Program-made: the position numbers and the translations under genes
Assembly: GCF_015291645.1 (NCBI RefSeq)
Contig: NZ_CP030055.1
Coordinates: forward strand, 6,510,001 to 6,574,000
Length of the DNA: 64,000 nt
Direction of reading: 5' to 3'
DNA from: Bradyrhizobium sp. CCBAU 53340
GTDB taxonomy: Bacteria > Pseudomonadota > Alphaproteobacteria > Rhizobiales > Xanthobacteraceae
The notes under the pieces: generated by a model
What the model was told of the DNA's origin: nothing
What the model saw: the letters and a program-made list of their open reading frames with translations, nothing else
Database searches by the model: none
Part shown: positions 52,461 to 61,540 of the stretch, in pieces
Layout: each line of letters starts with the position of its first letter
Position numbering within the stretch: the stretch's first letter is position 1

Positions 52461-52957
52461 GCCGCCTCGAGCATTAGGGACACCACGGTCGTGATGGCGC
52501 CCAGGGTGATGGCCGTGTCGGCGACATTGAAGATGGCGAACGACCAGTCCTTGTAGGAGAAATGGACGAAATCGATCACCGAGCCGAGCCGGGCACGGTC
52601 CAGCAGATTGCCGAACGCGCCGCCGATGATCAGCGCAAGTCCGGTTGCCAGGATCGGCTGGCGCGGCGGCACGCGGCGGAGCCACCAGCCCAGCAGTCCG
52701 CAGGCCAGAAGGGACAGAGCGACCAGCGGCCAACGCTGGGCATTGTCCGCGAACCGCAGAAGGCTGAACGAGACGCCTTTGTTATAGGACCGTAGAAAAT
52801 CGATCGACGGCAGTGCCGTGGACGACAGAATGAGCACCGGACGCTCCGGCTCCAGCAGATTGACGACGAGCTGTTTCGTGCCCTGATCCAGCAGCACGAC
52901 AGCGAGGCTCAACCAGATCCAGCGGAGGCTCGCACGTGGCGCCGTCCTAGGTTGCAA
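52457..52957 (-). CDS. lspA: lipoprotein signal peptidase (signal peptidase II), probably an accessory copy
   Basis: A 166-residue membrane protein with four hydrophobic segments. Catalytic Asp pair: D129 in LGSVIDFVHF and D147 in FAIFNVADTA; the conserved GGAFGNLLDR is at 112-121 and DQGTKQLV near 24. It cleaves the signal peptide of prolipoproteins after lipid attachment. It lies beside two lipoprotein genes of the copper island (54880, 55171), suggesting an accessory copy serving them, as metal-resistance clusters often carry their own; whether another lspA exists is unseen. It overlaps the MFS gene by 11 bp, and its 3' end overlaps the DUF4864 pseudogene by 4 bp. Confidence 0.93.
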   Translation of the reverse strand: MQPRTAPRASLRWIWLSLAVVLLDQGTKQLVVNLLEPERPVLILSSTALPSIDFLRSYNKGVSFSLLRFADNAQRWPLVALSLLACGLLGWWLRRVPPRQPILATGLALIIGGAFGNLLDRARLGSVIDFVHFSYKDWSFAIFNVADTAITLGAITTVVSLMLEAA

Positions 52958-54230
52958 AACCAGGTCCCGTCTTGGCCGCGTTCATCCGCGAGCGGATCAG
53001 CAGCGTCAAGACGATGCCGACATTGAGGGCGTTCCACGCAACGCCGTTTGCGAACGCCGCGGCGTAGGAGCCGGTGGCATCGAAGATGATGCCGGACACC
53101 CAGCCGCCAAAGGACATGCCGAACACGGAGGCAAAGATCACGATGCCGACGCGGGTTGCGGCTTCGCTCGCCGGCATCGCCTCGCGCACGATGATGGCGT
53201 AGCTCGGCACGATACCGCCCTGGAACAGGCCGAACATCGCTGAGATCAGATAAAGCGAGGAGAGGCTGTCAAAGAACAGGTAGAACACCAGGGCAAAACC
53301 CTGCGCCACCGACCCGATCAGCAGCGTGCGGATGCCGCCGATCTTGTCGGCGAGATAGCCCGAGCCGATCCGGCTGACGATGCCGCAACCCATCATCAAC
53401 GACAGCATCTCGGCGCCGCGCGCCACGCCGTAACCGAGATCGCCGCAATAGGCCACGATATGCACTTGCGGCATCGCCATGGCGACGCAGCAGGAAATAC
53501 TGGCGATCGAGAGCAGCACGGTCAGCGTGTTGGTCGAAAGCCCGAGATCGATGCGCGGCGGCGGCGCATTGGCGTGATTACGAACCTTGTCGTCGCCCAT
53601 CTGCGCACGCAGGACCAGTACCAGCGCCGTCATCGCGCTCGCACAGGCGATGCCGATGCCGATATGAGTGGTGCGCCAGCCGACAGTCTGCGTGCCCCAG
53701 CTGACGAGCGGCGGCCACATCGTGCCGGCGACGTAATTGCCGCTCGCGACGATGGTCACCGCGAGCCCGCGATAGCGCTCGAACCAGTGCGAGGCCTCCG
53801 CCATCAGCGGCGCGAAGGTCGCCGATGTGCCGAGCCCGATCAGGAAATAGGCCGCTACGAACTGCCAGAGATGACCAGACAAGCCCGCGAGCACGTTGGC
53901 GACGCCGAGAAAGGCGATACTGATCGCCATCGCCGGCACGATGCCGAATCGGTCGGTGATCTTGCCGGCGATGACGCCGCCAAGTCCGAAGCCGAACATC
54001 ATCAGCGTAAAGGCGAGCGACACCGCGCCGCGCGTCGCCGCGAACTCGGCCTGCACGATGGGAATCACCACCACGACCGCCCACATGCCGACGGCCCCGA
54101 TCGAGCCGATCACGAGCGCAATCGCGAGCCGCACCCAGGCCTGACGGGAGTCAGGGCTGAAGGAGGCCGGTTTCTGTCCTGGGTGATTTGGTGCGTGCAC
54201 GGCGGGAACCATGTTCGCTACGCGTCTCAT
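52947..54230 (-). CDS. MFS transporter
   Basis: About 427 residues with 12 hydrophobic segments. The MFS loop motif AGKITDRFGIVPAMAI follows helix 2 (residue range about 75-90), with a shortened partner RIGSGYLADKIGGIRTLLIG in the second half. GTSATFAPLMAEASHWFERY and RGLAVTIVASGNYVAG resemble the oxalate/formate antiporter-like and monocarboxylate-type MFS. I chose ATG 54230 with AGGA upstream; later starts (54212) are possible. Substrate unknown. It is upstream of lspA on the same strand, with an 11-bp overlap at lspA, and divergent from the copper genes. Confidence 0.85.
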   Translation of the reverse strand: MRRVANMVPAVHAPNHPGQKPASFSPDSRQAWVRLAIALVIGSIGAVGMWAVVVVIPIVQAEFAATRGAVSLAFTLMMFGFGLGGVIAGKITDRFGIVPAMAISIAFLGVANVLAGLSGHLWQFVAAYFLIGLGTSATFAPLMAEASHWFERYRGLAVTIVASGNYVAGTMWPPLVSWGTQTVGWRTTHIGIGIACASAMTALVLVLRAQMGDDKVRNHANAPPPRIDLGLSTNTLTVLLSIASISCCVAMAMPQVHIVAYCGDLGYGVARGAEMLSLMMGCGIVSRIGSGYLADKIGGIRTLLIGSVAQGFALVFYLFFDSLSSLYLISAMFGLFQGGIVPSYAIIVREAMPASEAATRVGIVIFASVFGMSFGGWVSGIIFDATGSYAAAFANGVAWNALNVGIVLTLLIRSRMNAAKTGPGFAT

Positions 54231-54360
54231 GGTCAAGCATCCTGCCGCGATATTGGGCATGCGCGGTGCGCTGCGGTAAGAAGGAGCTTGGCGAACATGT
54301 GTTTTGCCATTAGTTTGCAATCTGCGTGTGCAACATTGCCGCGCGGAGCATGACAGCGGA

Positions 54361-54804
54361 ATGTTGCTGCAATTGACGCGATCGATGCGGATCAGGGTGG
54401 GGCGCCTCGTCGCGCTCGCCTACCTGTTCTGCGTGCTCGCGCCGGCGGCAAGCCTTGCCTGGGGCAACGGCCCGGCGCCATGCCTCGATGACGCACTGCT
54501 CGCCGAGCTCGCGCCGGCGCGCCAGCAGCTGGCAACCGGCCACATGCATGGCGGCACGTCGCATGATCACGCCGGGATGCACGCGCACCAGCATGTCGCC
54601 GCTCAGGACGTCCCTTCACCGCATCATCATGACGGCAAGGGCTCACCCGGCCCGTGCTGCGCGATGATGTGCGTCGTCGCGCTGCCAGCCGACCTGCCCA
54701 GCGTCGCGACGCCGCTCCAGCCGATCTCCGCCTGCGCGCCCGAGATCGTGACCAGCCTGCGCAGCGAGGCGCCGCCCCTGCTCTACCGCCCCCCCATCGC
54801 CTGA
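54361..54804 (+). CDS. secreted histidine-rich protein, copper island
   Basis: About 147 residues from ATG 54361 (ATG 54385 possible). The signal peptide (LVALAYLFCVLAPAASLAWG) is followed by a His-rich, Met-containing stretch (GHMHGGTSHDHAGMHAHQHV, PSPHHHDGKGSPGPCCAMMC) and a short hydrophobic tail. Many His plus CC and C suggest binding of copper or a similar metal in the periplasm. Not a family I can name. First of a row of rightward genes ending in a CusF-like protein, so co-expression in metal handling is plausible. Confidence 0.75.
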   Translation: MLLQLTRSMRIRVGRLVALAYLFCVLAPAASLAWGNGPAPCLDDALLAELAPARQQLATGHMHGGTSHDHAGMHAHQHVAAQDVPSPHHHDGKGSPGPCCAMMCVVALPADLPSVATPLQPISACAPEIVTSLRSEAPPLLYRPPIA

Positions 54805-54879
54805 GCTGATACGACGATTTGAGGCCGCGCGCGCCTGTGCGTGCACGGCTTTGGTCATCTGCCAGATCAGGGATAACTC

Positions 54880-55161
54880 ATGCTGACGCTTTCCGGGGCG
54901 CAGTCCGCTGCATCTTTGGTGCGCGGACGACACGTCCGATTCCATTGGCCGTTGCTCGCCATGATCACGCTGGCGCTGTCCGGCTGCATGCCGGCGGCCG
55001 CGCCGCTTGTCATCGCCGACCCCGCCGATCCCGCGGCAAAGGTCACACGGACCGGCTATCGCTCCACGACTGCGCCCTACACGGGCTTGCGGCCTGCGAC
55101 GCCGGCCCCATGGCGGGACCGCAACGACGCCGTCGCGCCACAACACAAGCAAGACCGGTAG
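54880..55161 (+). CDS. small lipoprotein
   Basis: 93 residues, ATG 54880 with AGGGA upstream. A basic N-region (VRGRHVRFHWP) and hydrophobic stretch end in LALSGC, a proper lipobox with Cys at residue 36. The remainder is a Pro/Ala/Thr-rich short chain with no recognisable domain (TTAPYTGLRPATPAPW). It is 9 bp upstream of the TolC-type gene and so is probably part of the same operon. Function unknown; the lipid anchor suggests a place at the outer membrane near the efflux or oxidase proteins. Confidence 0.7.
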   Translation: MLTLSGAQSAASLVRGRHVRFHWPLLAMITLALSGCMPAAAPLVIADPADPAAKVTRTGYRSTTAPYTGLRPATPAPWRDRNDAVAPQHKQDR

Positions 55162-55170
55162 GAGCGCGCC

Positions 55171-56595
55171 ATGATACGCCATCTCGCTCGAGGTCTGCTC
55201 GTTCTTGCCACGTTCGCTCTGTCCGGCTGCGCGGCATTCTCGCCCGACGGCGGCATGACGACGGTTTCGGAGCTGACGAGCCGGACCGTCAAGAAGGATG
55301 TCGCCTTCGTCCGCTCGGCCGAGGGCGCGGAAGCCGTCGACGCAACCGTCCGCCGGCTGCTGTCGCGGATGCTGAGCATCGAGGCGGCCGTGCAGATCGC
55401 GCTGCTCAATAACAAGGGGCTGCAGGCCGCCTATAACGAGCTGGCGCTGGCCGAGACCGATCTGGTCGAGCAGAGCCTGCCGTCCAATCCGGTGTTCTCG
55501 GTCTCACGAATCTCGGGCAATGGCGCCAGCGAAATCGAACGCCAGGTGGTCGGCGACATCCTGGCTTTGGCCACGCTGCCGTTCCGCTCCGAGATCGCAC
55601 GCGATCGCTTTCGCCAGGCGCAGTTGCGCGCAGCACTGGCGACGCTGCGGCTCGCGGCCGAGGTGCGGCGCGCCTATGTCCGCACGGTCGCCGACAACGA
55701 AATGGTGGCGCTGCTGACGGACGCAAAGGCGACGGCGGAATCGACCGCCCAGCTCGCCGTCAAGCTCGGCGAGACCGGCTCGGTCAACAAGCTCGACCAG
55801 GCCCGAGAGCAGGTGTTTTATGCCGAGACCACCGCCGATCTCGCCACTGCGCGCCAGGCAGCGACCAGCGCGCGCGAAAAGCTGGCCCGGCTGATGGGGC
55901 TGTGGGACGACGGCCTTGATTTCCGCCTGCCCAACGCATTGCCGTCGCTGCCGCGCCGGCCGCAGGCCCTGCCCTCGATCGAAGCCGATGCGGTCGCCCA
56001 CCGCATCGACTTGCAGATCGCGCGGCTGGAGCTGGCGGCCCTGGCGAAATCGCTTGATCTCACCGAGGCGACGCGTTTCGTCACGTTGCTCGATCTCGCC
56101 GGCATCTCCCGCCGGACGCAGGATCCGGAGGGCGCGCCGTTCCGCGAACGCGGTTTCGACGTGCAGTTCCAGATCCCGATCTTCGACGGCGGCGAGGTGC
56201 GCGTGCGTCAGGCCGCGGAGACCTACAACCTCGCCTTCAATCGCCTGACCGAGCGCGCCGTCAACGTCCGCTCGGAAGCGCGCGATGCCTATCGGGTCTA
56301 TCGCTCGACTTACGACATCGCCAGCCATTATCAGCGCGAGATCCTGCCGCTGCGCAAGATTATCACCGAGGAGATGCAGCTTCGCTTCTCCAGTATGCAG
56401 GTCGACATCTTCGCGCTCCTAACCGAAGCCCGGCAGCGCCTCGCCTCGCTGCGCGGCGCCATTGACGCCAAGCAAAACTTCTTCCTTGCCCAGTCCGAGT
56501 TGCAGACAGCCGTCAACGGTGGCGGCGCGGCTGGTTCTGGCGAGGATGGTCCAACCACAATTGCCGCGGCAGCACCTGCCGATGGCGGTCACTGA
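55171..56595 (+). CDS. TolC-family outer-membrane lipoprotein (CusC-like)
   Basis: 474 residues. A lipoprotein signal (FALSGCAAF, Cys at 20) is followed by the long helical hairpins of the outer-membrane efflux family: IEAAVQIALLNNKGLQAAYN near 70 and KLGETGSVNKLDQAREQVFY near 195. DVQFQIPIFDGGEVRVRQAA near 330 marks the second repeat. It would form a trimeric outer-membrane duct; no RND or membrane fusion genes are here, so it may pair with pumps elsewhere, or act with the copper proteins downstream as in cop-type clusters. GGAG precedes the ATG. Confidence 0.88.
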   Translation: MIRHLARGLLVLATFALSGCAAFSPDGGMTTVSELTSRTVKKDVAFVRSAEGAEAVDATVRRLLSRMLSIEAAVQIALLNNKGLQAAYNELALAETDLVEQSLPSNPVFSVSRISGNGASEIERQVVGDILALATLPFRSEIARDRFRQAQLRAALATLRLAAEVRRAYVRTVADNEMVALLTDAKATAESTAQLAVKLGETGSVNKLDQAREQVFYAETTADLATARQAATSAREKLARLMGLWDDGLDFRLPNALPSLPRRPQALPSIEADAVAHRIDLQIARLELAALAKSLDLTEATRFVTLLDLAGISRRTQDPEGAPFRERGFDVQFQIPIFDGGEVRVRQAAETYNLAFNRLTERAVNVRSEARDAYRVYRSTYDIASHYQREILPLRKIITEEMQLRFSSMQVDIFALLTEARQRLASLRGAIDAKQNFFLAQSELQTAVNGGGAAGSGEDGPTTIAAAAPADGGH

Positions 56596-56608
56596 CATGG
56601 AGACCAGC

Positions 56609-57940
56609 ATGTTTTCCCGCCGAGGATTTTTGGGCACCGCCGCGCTTGTCAGCGCGTCGGCCGTCAGCGGCCGCGTCCAGGCAGCATCAATTCCGGAAGC
56701 AGCCCACATGGACAAGGCTGTGATGCAGCCGCCGCTGCACCCCAGCAGCGGTCCTGACTACCGGCCCGTCGTCACCTTGAACGGCTGGACGCTGCCGTTC
56801 CGCATGAACGGCGACTGGAAGGAATTCCATCTCGTCGCCGAACCGGTGGTGCGCGAATTCGCCGAAGGCATGAAGGTGAATTTGTGGGGCTACAACGGCC
56901 AGTCGCCGGGACCGACCATCGAGGCGGTCGAAGGCGACAAGGTCCGCATCTTCGTCACCAATCACCTGCCCGAATACACCACCGTGCACTGGCACGGCAT
57001 GATCGTGCCGAGCGGCATGGACGGCGTCGGCGGACTGAATCAGCCGCATATCGAGCCAGGCAAGACCTTCGTCTACGAGTTCGAGATGAAGAAAAGCGGG
57101 ACCTTCATGTATCACCCGCATTCGGACGAGATGGTGCAGATGGCGATGGGCATGATGGGCATGGTCGTCGTGCATCCGCGCGATCCGAATTTCCGGCCCG
57201 TCGATCGCGACTTCGTCTTCGTGATGAGCACCTATCGGATCGATCCCGGCACCTATCTGCCGAAGGTCAACGAGATGACCGATTTCAACATGTGGGCCTG
57301 GAATTCACGGGTGTTTCCCGGCATCGATCCCTTGGCCGTGCGGCTCGGCGACAAGGTGCGCGTGCGCATCGGCAATCTCAGCATGACCAACCACCCGATC
57401 CATCTTCACGGCCACAGTTTTGCGGTGACCTGCACCGACGGCGGCTGGATTCCGGAGAGCGCGCAAATTCCCGAAACGACCACCGACGTTCCCGTCGGCG
57501 CAGTGCGCGTGTTCGACGTCCTCGCCGACAATCCCGGCGACTGGGCGTTCCACTGCCACAAATCGCACCACACCATGAATGCGATGGGCCACGACATGCG
57601 CAACATGATCGGCGTGTCGCGCAAGGACCTTGCCAAGGCGGTCGGCAAGCTCGCGCCCGACAGCATGGCGATGGGCTCGACCGGCATGGCGATGGGCAAC
57701 ATGGAGATGCCTGCGCCCGATAACACGCTGCCGATGATGACGGGCGCCGGCCAGTTCGGCCCGATCGAGATGGGCGGCATGTTCACGGTGATGAAGATCC
57801 GCGAGGACCTCGCACGCGACGACTACCGCGATCCCGGCCCTTATCAATTCCCGCAAGGCACCGTCGCCTACGAGGTCGCCGCGCCCACGGCGGAGCCGGC
57901 GCGGCAGCCGGCCACGCCGGCGCACAAGATGAAGATGTAA
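56609..57940 (+). CDS. multicopper oxidase, Tat-exported
   Basis: About 443 residues from ATG 56609 (GGAG upstream). The twin-arginine signal SRRGFLGTAALVSASA is followed by cupredoxin domains. The four copper motifs are HWHGMIVPSG, YHPHSDEM, HPIHLHGHSF and WAFHCHKSHHTMNAMGHDM, covering T1, T2 and T3 sites. The Met-rich stretch near 350-380 (SMAMGSTGMAMGNMEMP) resembles CopA/CueO Met segments that bind Cu(I). It probably oxidises Cu(I) to Cu(II) in the periplasm. Fits the surrounding copper genes; 13 bp after the TolC-type stop. Confidence 0.92.
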   Translation: MFSRRGFLGTAALVSASAVSGRVQAASIPEAAHMDKAVMQPPLHPSSGPDYRPVVTLNGWTLPFRMNGDWKEFHLVAEPVVREFAEGMKVNLWGYNGQSPGPTIEAVEGDKVRIFVTNHLPEYTTVHWHGMIVPSGMDGVGGLNQPHIEPGKTFVYEFEMKKSGTFMYHPHSDEMVQMAMGMMGMVVVHPRDPNFRPVDRDFVFVMSTYRIDPGTYLPKVNEMTDFNMWAWNSRVFPGIDPLAVRLGDKVRVRIGNLSMTNHPIHLHGHSFAVTCTDGGWIPESAQIPETTTDVPVGAVRVFDVLADNPGDWAFHCHKSHHTMNAMGHDMRNMIGVSRKDLAKAVGKLAPDSMAMGSTGMAMGNMEMPAPDNTLPMMTGAGQFGPIEMGGMFTVMKIREDLARDDYRDPGPYQFPQGTVAYEVAAPTAEPARQPATPAHKMKM

Positions 57941-57976
57941 CCACGCGTTTCGATCAACCACCAACCGGAGACGACA

Positions 57977-58432
57977 ATGACAAGAACAATCGGCACCGTG
58001 CTGGCGCTGGCCGCGCTTTCAATCGGGCCCGCCCTCGCGCACGAGGGGCACGACCATCACGGCTTCTCGGCCGGCGAACCCGGCGATCCCAACAAGCCCG
58101 CGCGCACCATCGAGATCGCGATGAGCGAAATGTCCTACGAGCCGTCCAAGATCGATGTCAAACGCGGCGAGCAGATCCGCTTCGTGCTGCGCAATGTCGG
58201 CAAGGAGGACCACGAATTTCTGCTCGCCACCACCAAGGAGAATCTCGCGCATGCCGAGGTGATGAAGAAGCACCCGCATATGGAGCATGACGACCCCAAC
58301 GGGGTGCGCCTTGCCCCGAACAAGACGGCCGAGATCGTCTGGAAATTCACCAAGCCCGGTACTTTCGAATTTTCCTGCCTGATCCCCGACCATCGCGATT
58401 ACGGCATGGTCGGCCACGTCACCGTGAAATGA
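57977..58432 (+). CDS. cupredoxin-like periplasmic copper protein
   Basis: 151 residues. A signal peptide (GTVLALAALSIGPALA) precedes HEGHDHHGF, a likely metal-binding lead. The cupredoxin fold follows: IEIAMSEMSYEPSKIDVKRG and IRFVLRNVGKEDHEFLLATT, then EFSCLIPDHRDYGMVGHVTV. Type 1 copper ligands are H in DHEF, C and H in SCLIPDH, and M in YGM. It probably carries copper or electrons beside the multicopper oxidase; 36 bp downstream of it in the same orientation. Confidence 0.88.
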   Translation: MTRTIGTVLALAALSIGPALAHEGHDHHGFSAGEPGDPNKPARTIEIAMSEMSYEPSKIDVKRGEQIRFVLRNVGKEDHEFLLATTKENLAHAEVMKKHPHMEHDDPNGVRLAPNKTAEIVWKFTKPGTFEFSCLIPDHRDYGMVGHVTVK

Positions 58433-58449
58433 AGACAATGGAGACATCA

Positions 58450-58749
58450 ATGAAACCGATCATCCGCATCGCCACAGCGCTCGCGCTGACGCTGGGTCTG
58501 ACCGTCGGCGCGGTGGCGCAGGCCGCTTCCATCAGCGGCGAGGTCAAGAAGATCGACGAGGGCGCCGGCAAGATCACGCTCAAGCACGGCCCTGCCAAGA
58601 GCCTCGGCATGGACGAGCCCATGACCATGGTCTACCGCGTCAAGGACCCCGCCATGCTCAAGCAGGTGAAGGTCGGCGACAAGGTGACTTTCGAGGCCGA
58701 GGAGGCGGCCTCGGGGTATACGGTGACCAGCATGCAGAAAGCAAAGTAG
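58450..58749 (+). CDS. CusF-like periplasmic copper-binding protein
   Basis: 99 residues from ATG 58450 (GGAG upstream), 17 bp after the cupredoxin gene. The signal peptide (ALALTLGLTVGAVAQA) is followed by a small beta-barrel domain of the CusF_Ec family: ISGEVKKIDEGAGKITLKHG and LGMDEPMTMVYRVKDP, holding the two Met of the Cu(I) site (M-x-x-P-M-x-M), then KVTFEAEEAASGYTVTS. The Trp of CusF that stacks on Cu(I) is not evident. Probably a periplasmic copper chaperone, last gene of the island. Confidence 0.88.
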   Translation: MKPIIRIATALALTLGLTVGAVAQAASISGEVKKIDEGAGKITLKHGPAKSLGMDEPMTMVYRVKDPAMLKQVKVGDKVTFEAEEAASGYTVTSMQKAK

Positions 58750-58767
58750 GGGCATCCCCCCTCAACT

Positions 58768-58870
58768 GTCATTCCGGGGCGCGCGTCTTGGCGCGAGCCC
58801 GGAATCCATTTCCCTCGACCCCTGCGGCACGATGGATTCCGGGCTCGCCCTCTGGGCGCCCCGGAATGAC
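58768..58870. repeat. palindromic intergenic repeat (second family)
   Basis: Arms GTCATTCCGGGGCGC...GCGCCCCGGAATGAC with inner GAGCCCGGAATCC / GGATTCCGGGCTC. It is a different palindrome from the three-copy family and is a common Bradyrhizobium intergenic type. Lying after the CusF-like gene, it can act as its terminator before flhA. Confidence 0.8.
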
Positions 58871-59104
58871 GACCGGATGCCCCCCGAAACACCCCGGTCT
58901 GACCTCCTCCCACCCCCTCCGTTAACCCTTTGCTAACCATACACCCGGCAAGAATTGCCGGGTGAAGTCGAGTGTCGTCAGCCGCGTAGAACGGGAGCTC
59001 CCGTGGACGCCAGTGCGGTGCCTCACTTTCGGAACGGCGGCCCATCGGCCGCCGCGCAGACGTTTGGGGCGCGCGGACGGCGGTCGCGCGGGGAGGCAGC
59101 TACC

Positions 59105-61246
59105 ATGGTCGACGTCACCGCGGGACAGGGCGTAGGCGGCGGAAAGCCCGGGATCCCCTCCCTTTCCGAAATCGTCACCATCCTCAAGCGCGGCGACATT
59201 GCGCTGGCGCTCGGCATCCTCACCATCCTGGTGGTGCTGATCCTGCCGCTGCCCGCGATCGTGCTGGACCTGTTCCTGGCGATCTCGATCACGCTGTCGA
59301 TCCTGATCCTGATGACCTCGCTGTTCATCCAGGCGCCGCTGGAATTCTCCGCCTTCCCGACCATCCTGCTGATCTCGACCATGCTGCGGCTGTCGCTCAA
59401 CATGGCCTCGACGCGCCTGATCCTGTCGCACGGGCACGAGGGCACGGATGCGGCCGGTCACGTCATCGAAGCCTTCGGCAGCTTCGTGATGGGCGGCAAT
59501 TTCGTCATCGGCATCATCGTCTTCGCCATCCTGATCATCGTCAATTTCGTCGTCATCACCAAGGGTTCGGGCCGCATCGCCGAAGTCGCCGCGCGCTTCC
59601 ACCTCGACGCCATGCCCGGCAAGCAGATGGCGATCGACGCCGATCTCTCCGCCGGCCTGATCGACGAAAAGATCGCCAAGGAGCGCCGCAAGGCGCTGGA
59701 GGACGAGAGCGGCTTCTTCGGCGCCATGGACGGTGCCTCGAAATTCGTCCGCGGCGATGCCATCGCCGGCCTTCTGATCGTCTTCATCAACGTCGTCGGT
59801 GGCATGATCATCGGCGTTGCGCAGCAGGGCCTCTCCTTCGCCGACGCCGGCCGCAGCTACACGCTGCTGACCGTCGGTGACGGCCTCGTCACCCAGGTGC
59901 CGGCGCTGATCGTCTCGACCGCGGCCGGCCTGCTCGTCTCCAAGGCCGGCGTCTCCGGTGCCGCCGACAAGGCGCTGATGAAGCAGTTCTCCGGCTATCC
60001 GCAGGCCCTCGCGATGTCCTCGGCGGTCATGCTGGTGCTGGCGGCGCTGCCGGGCATTCCGACCATCCCTTTCCTGGCGCTCGGCGCCGGCGCCGGCGCG
60101 CTGGCCTGGACCGCGCGCAACCACAAGCGCACCACCGTCAAGGCCGAGGAAGCCGCCAAGGCCGCGCCCGCTTCCGGTCAGCCCGGAGCGCCGGGCGCTG
60201 CGGCTGCGGAGGAGCCGATCTCGGCGGCGCTGAAGATCGACGACCTGAAGATCGAGCTCGGCTATGCGCTCTTGCCGCTCGTCAACGGCCCCGACGGCAC
60301 CGACCGCCTCACCGAGCAGATCAAGGCGCTGCGCCGCTCGCTGGCGATCGAGATGGGCTTCGTGATGCCGGCGGTGCGCATCCTGGACAACGTCCAGCTC
60401 GAGGCCAACACCTACATCATCAAGATCAAGGAGGTCGACGCCGGCACCGGCAAGATCTGGCCGAACCACTTCATGGTCATGGACCCCGGCGGCAGCCAGG
60501 TGCAGGTGCCCGGCATCCATACCACCGAGCCGACCTTTGGCCTGCCCGCGACCTGGGTCGATGCCAGCCTCAAGGAGGAGGCCTCGCTCAAGGGCTACAC
60601 CGTCGTCGACGCCGCGACCGTGCTCTCGACCCACCTCACGGAGCTGCTCAAGGCCAACATGTCGGACCTGCTCTCCTATGGCGAGGTGCAGAAACTGCTC
60701 AAGGAGCTGCCGAAGGAGCAGAGCGAGCTGGTCAAGGACATCGTGCCGGCGCAGGTCACGGTCTCCGGCATCCAGCGCGTGCTGCAGCTGCTGCTCGCCG
60801 AGCGCATCTCGATCCGCGACCTCTCGACCATCCTCGAAGGCATCGCCGATTCGCTCGCCTTCTCACGCAACCCGGCGACCATGGTCGAGCATGTCCGCGC
60901 TCGCCTCGCCCGGCAGATCTGCGCGCAAAACACCTCCTTCGCCGGCTATCTGCCGCTGATCGCGCTGTCGGCGAAATGGGAGCAGGCCTTCGCCGAATCC
61001 ATCATCGGCCAGGGCGAGGAGCGCAGCCTCGCCATGCAGCCCTCGAAACTGTCGGAGTTCATGACCGCCGTGCGCGAGGCCTTCGAGCGCGCCGCGCGCG
61101 AAGGCGAGGCGCCGGTGCTGGTGACCTCTGCGGCAATTCGTCCCTTCGTCCGCTCTCTGGTTGAGCGGTTCCGCGCCCAGACGACCGTGCTGTCGCAGGC
61201 CGAAATCCACCCCAGGGCGAGGCTGAAAACGGTCGGAAGCATCTGA
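59105..61246 (+). CDS. flhA: flagellar biosynthesis protein FlhA
   Basis: 713 residues from ATG 59105 (GGGGAGG upstream). About eight membrane segments fill residues 20-320, including the FHIPEP signature RLSLNMASTRLILSHG near 98-113. A linker with many Ala/Glu/Pro follows, then a cytosolic domain of about 345 residues (IKIKEVDAGTGKIWPNHFMV, PATWVDASLKEEASLKGYTV, IRPFVRSLVERF). It forms the nonameric export gate ring of the flagellar secretion system. Full length matches the family. No flhB, fliR or other flagellar gene is within the window, so it is set apart from its usual partners here. Confidence 0.95.
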   Translation: MVDVTAGQGVGGGKPGIPSLSEIVTILKRGDIALALGILTILVVLILPLPAIVLDLFLAISITLSILILMTSLFIQAPLEFSAFPTILLISTMLRLSLNMASTRLILSHGHEGTDAAGHVIEAFGSFVMGGNFVIGIIVFAILIIVNFVVITKGSGRIAEVAARFHLDAMPGKQMAIDADLSAGLIDEKIAKERRKALEDESGFFGAMDGASKFVRGDAIAGLLIVFINVVGGMIIGVAQQGLSFADAGRSYTLLTVGDGLVTQVPALIVSTAAGLLVSKAGVSGAADKALMKQFSGYPQALAMSSAVMLVLAALPGIPTIPFLALGAGAGALAWTARNHKRTTVKAEEAAKAAPASGQPGAPGAAAAEEPISAALKIDDLKIELGYALLPLVNGPDGTDRLTEQIKALRRSLAIEMGFVMPAVRILDNVQLEANTYIIKIKEVDAGTGKIWPNHFMVMDPGGSQVQVPGIHTTEPTFGLPATWVDASLKEEASLKGYTVVDAATVLSTHLTELLKANMSDLLSYGEVQKLLKELPKEQSELVKDIVPAQVTVSGIQRVLQLLLAERISIRDLSTILEGIADSLAFSRNPATMVEHVRARLARQICAQNTSFAGYLPLIALSAKWEQAFAESIIGQGEERSLAMQPSKLSEFMTAVREAFERAAREGEAPVLVTSAAIRPFVRSLVERFRAQTTVLSQAEIHPRARLKTVGSI

Positions 61247-61440
61247 TTTGTCTTAAGAAGCCGTGTGTTTTTCGGCCACAGGCAAATGGTTTTTGAGTTC
61301 CTGGCGCCTTATCGACCAAATGCTGACAAGGCGCCTTACATGCACATTACAGCGTTGAAATCATTAGTAAATCTAGCGACAAACCGCTGCTTTTGATCGC
61401 GATCTTTCACGTCCTATCACGCTCTTGTGATGGCCTCTTG

Positions 61441-61466
61441 GGAACGAATCCTCCCAATACTAGGTT
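61441..61466 (+). promoter_or_regulatory. EcfG-type promoter candidate
   Basis: GGAAC (61441-61445), 17 nt, GGTT (61463-61466) differs from GGAAC-N16/17-CGTT only at the first base of the -10 element. It is 75 bp upstream of the 66-residue membrane protein gene. The remainder of the 294-bp gap 61247-61540 shows no gene. Confidence 0.5.
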
Positions 61467-61540
61467 GTTGGGCACCGGAAGCATGAACCTGCCTGAACAG
61501 GCCGGCGACTACTTCGGGTAGGTGGCGGCAGGAGGCTTCC

